Positions 13,608-14,049 of a DNA stretch of 14,049 bases are shown one piece after another. Location of the stretch: assembly GCA_031272345.1 (NCBI GenBank), contig JAISTZ010000077.1, positions 1 through 14,049 of the forward strand. The letters are read 5' to 3'. The stretch's first letter is position 1. Every line of letters starts with the position of its first letter. The notes beneath the pieces were generated by a model, which did no database searches, had not been told where the DNA came from, and was given only the letters and a program-made list of their open reading frames with translations. A program made the translations under genes and the position numbers. Origin of the DNA: Spirochaetaceae bacterium. Its GTDB lineage: Bacteria > Spirochaetota > Spirochaetia > Treponematales > Treponemataceae.

Positions 13608-14049
13608 CCCCGCCGCGATCGACCAGGTCTTGTACCGGCAAATCGTGATGTAGTCCGCGGCCTTCTCGAAGGGATTGAGGGCCGCCACCCGCCGCCGCAG
13701 TTCCGGCAGATAGGGGTCGATGTATTCGGCGATGTAGCCCCCGAGAATCACCGTGCAGTCCAGCACCTCCTGCAAGTTGTTCACCGTGAGGGCGAAGTCG
13801 TCCAGGTAGGCGTCCCACACGGCGAGGGCCCTCTTGTCCCCGCTTTCCAGGAGCCGGAAGAACGAGGGGAGGTCCCCCCCGGTGAGATCCGTGAGGGCCT
13901 TTACGGCGAGGTAGCTGTCCACGCAGCCCCGTTGGCCGCAGTAGCAGACCTTGCCGCCGGGGTGCAGGGTCAGGTGGCCGACTTCCCCGGAGTGGTAGTG
14001 GTTCCCCGTGAGGATATGGTTTTCTATCATGATGGCGCCGCCGATGCTG
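13566..14049 (-). CDS. ROK-family protein (partial, 5' end beyond window)
   Basis: About 161 C-terminal residues of a ROK protein; the frame stays open to the window edge, so the true start lies outside. Visible family motifs are GEVGH (in HYHSGEVGHLTL) and the zinc motif VCYCGQRGCVDS, with Asp where Glu is usual after the last Cys. A C-terminal VILGGYIAEYI follows, the conserved region near the end of ROK proteins. Its stop is 11 bp before the TTG start of the complete ROK repressor, so the two are co-transcribed and probably translationally coupled. Whether this one has a DNA-binding domain or an intact kinase Asp cannot be seen. It could be a second repressor or a sugar kinase. The latter would matter because the rbs operon lacks a ribokinase. 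Confidence 0.85.
   Translation of the reverse strand, partial: SIGGAIMIENHILTGNHYHSGEVGHLTLHPGGKVCYCGQRGCVDSYLAVKALTDLTGGDLPSFFRLLESGDKRALAVWDAYLDDFALTVNNLQEVLDCTVILGGYIAEYIDPYLPELRRRVAALNPFEKAADYITICRYKTWSIAAGAALTYISGFIDSV

Noticed and set aside
13555..13818. N-terminal extension of the ROK repressor to 13818
   Set aside because: The extra 88 residues are an out-of-frame reading of the upstream ROK gene; a TTG with GAGGAG at the proper distance marks the true start at 13554.
1..14049. CRISPR arrays, insertion sequences, phage genes
   Set aside because: No regularly spaced repeats, transposase or integrase motifs, or phage proteins are visible, and coding density is uniform.

Overview
The window is a GC-rich stretch of a bacterial chromosome in which every gene I can support, including the tRNA, lies on the minus strand. 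A two-membrane (Gram-negative-type) envelope is implied by a patatin phospholipase fused to a POTRA and an outer-membrane beta-barrel, and by a lipoprotein solute-binding protein. The mix of GPH sugar symporter, GH13 glucosidase, RbsABC-type importer, ROK regulators and type Vd patatin would fit a saccharolytic spirochaete, but that placement is an inference with low confidence. Promoters are close to the sigma-70 consensus: TTGACA with a 17-bp spacer occurs at least five times.

Layout in transcription order, from the right edge to the left. (1) 14049-12334: the 3' part of one ROK-family gene, then a complete ROK repressor translated from a TTG start. A terminator-like hairpin and T-tract follow and abut the next promoter. 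(2) 12284-6899: a ribose-type operon, rbsA-rbsC-rbsB-iron alcohol dehydrogenase-rbsD. It is driven by a near-consensus promoter with a 25-bp interrupted palindrome at the predicted start of transcription, the best operator candidate for the adjacent ROK repressor. Stable hairpins lie between rbsC and rbsB and between rbsB and the dehydrogenase, and may set relative expression. There is no ribokinase in view. (3) 6817-4442: a separately promoted outer-membrane patatin gene whose last codons form part of an 18-bp tandem duplication. (4) 4421-854: a GNAT acetyltransferase, an oligo-1,6-glucosidase-like GH13 enzyme and a GPH sugar:cation symporter, tightly packed as an operon for uptake and hydrolysis of small alpha-glucosides. 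(5) 852-86: a ribbon-helix-helix/PIN toxin-antitoxin pair preceded by helically phased A-tracts. Its stop codon overlaps the -35 box of (6) a tRNA-Ser(UGA) gene at 85-1.

The two sugar regions are complementary. The left one imports and hydrolyses alpha-1,6-linked oligosaccharides. The right one imports a monosaccharide by ABC transport, interconverts its pyranose and furanose forms (RbsD), and has an NAD(P)-linked dehydrogenase that may handle a carbonyl or alcohol product. No clearly new biological system is visible. The most interesting items are a diverged 53-bp copy of the ROK-ROK gene junction lying downstream of rbsD, the operator palindrome, the 18-bp duplication at the barrel C-terminus, and the kinase-less dehydrogenase-containing rbs operon.
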